Below, in pieces: positions 63,940 through 64,000 of a stretch of DNA of 64,000 bases. The DNA comes from Cricetomys ansorgei (taxonomy: Eukaryota > Chordata > Mammalia > Rodentia > Nesomyidae). The stretch's first letter is position 1; every line of letters begins with the position of its first letter. Position numbers and translations under genes: made by a program. The stretch spans positions 22,730,001-22,794,000 of the forward strand of contig JAMJFZ010001796.1 in assembly GCA_026225945.1 (NCBI GenBank), in the 5' to 3' direction. The notes under the pieces were generated by a model. The model was not told the origin of the DNA. It saw only the letters and a program-made list of their open reading frames with translations, and ran no database searches.

Positions 63940-64000
63940 GAGACAGGGTCTTATTTTCAAGCAATCCAGGTTGTCTCTGAACTGTGTGGCTGAGGATGTC
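63940..64000 (-). repeat. B1-like SINE cut by the window edge
   Basis: TGAGACAGGGTCTTATTTTC and GTGGCTGAGGATGTC, an old-type B1 or B4 half; the remainder is outside. Confidence 0.75.

Overview
This window is nuclear DNA from a muroid rodent. Two protein-coding genes can be read exon by exon: all of Pde6d on the minus strand and the first coding exon of Cops7b on the plus strand. Almost everything else is short interspersed repeats. B1, B2, B3, ID and B4 SINEs occur in dense runs, with MaLR-type LTRs, a few ancient MIR/L2/L1 remnants and many microsatellites. B1, B2 and ID families restrict the source to rodents. The Mus-type B2 tail is absent and ID elements are few and diverged, so a cricetid (hamster, vole, deer mouse) is more likely than mouse or rat; this is inference. 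Nothing looks prokaryotic or phage-derived, and there is no CRISPR array.

Layout. 1-12,035: downstream flank of Pde6d, SINE-rich, with one coding-like fragment of unknown identity near 1.4-1.7 kb. 12,036-53,830: Pde6d, five coding exons (12523-12604, 15236-15341, 16228-16353, 17090-17178, 53781-53830). They sum to 453 nt, which is 150 codons plus stop, with matching intron phases. Intron 1 spans 36.6 kb and holds most of the repeats, including a MaLR provirus with two LTRs and a tRNA-Leu-type primer binding site (24546-26776) and a solo LTR with a perfect 5-bp target duplication (44281-44677). 53,390-54,480: CpG island and Pde6d promoter with three CCAAT boxes, plus two ZNF143/SBS-type motifs further out. 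54,480-59,370: intergenic, with an ancient L1 remnant, a 161-nt pure pyrimidine tract and a SINE cluster. 59,370-59,600: second CpG island with a probable noncoding first exon of Cops7b. 61,501-61,678: Cops7b exon with the start codon and 54 codons; the gene leaves the window on the right.

The two genes are divergent neighbours. PDE6D is a prenyl-binding chaperone that carries farnesylated and geranylgeranylated proteins to membranes and cilia. COPS7B is a subunit of the COP9 signalosome, which removes NEDD8 from cullins. They share no pathway; the link is the CpG-rich region between them. I found no new biological system. The best leads are the promoter architecture, the weak splice donors of Pde6d, the coding-like fragment at 1.4-1.7 kb, an unnamed two-copy repeat at 38.6/39.6 kb, and SINEs arranged as large inverted repeats.
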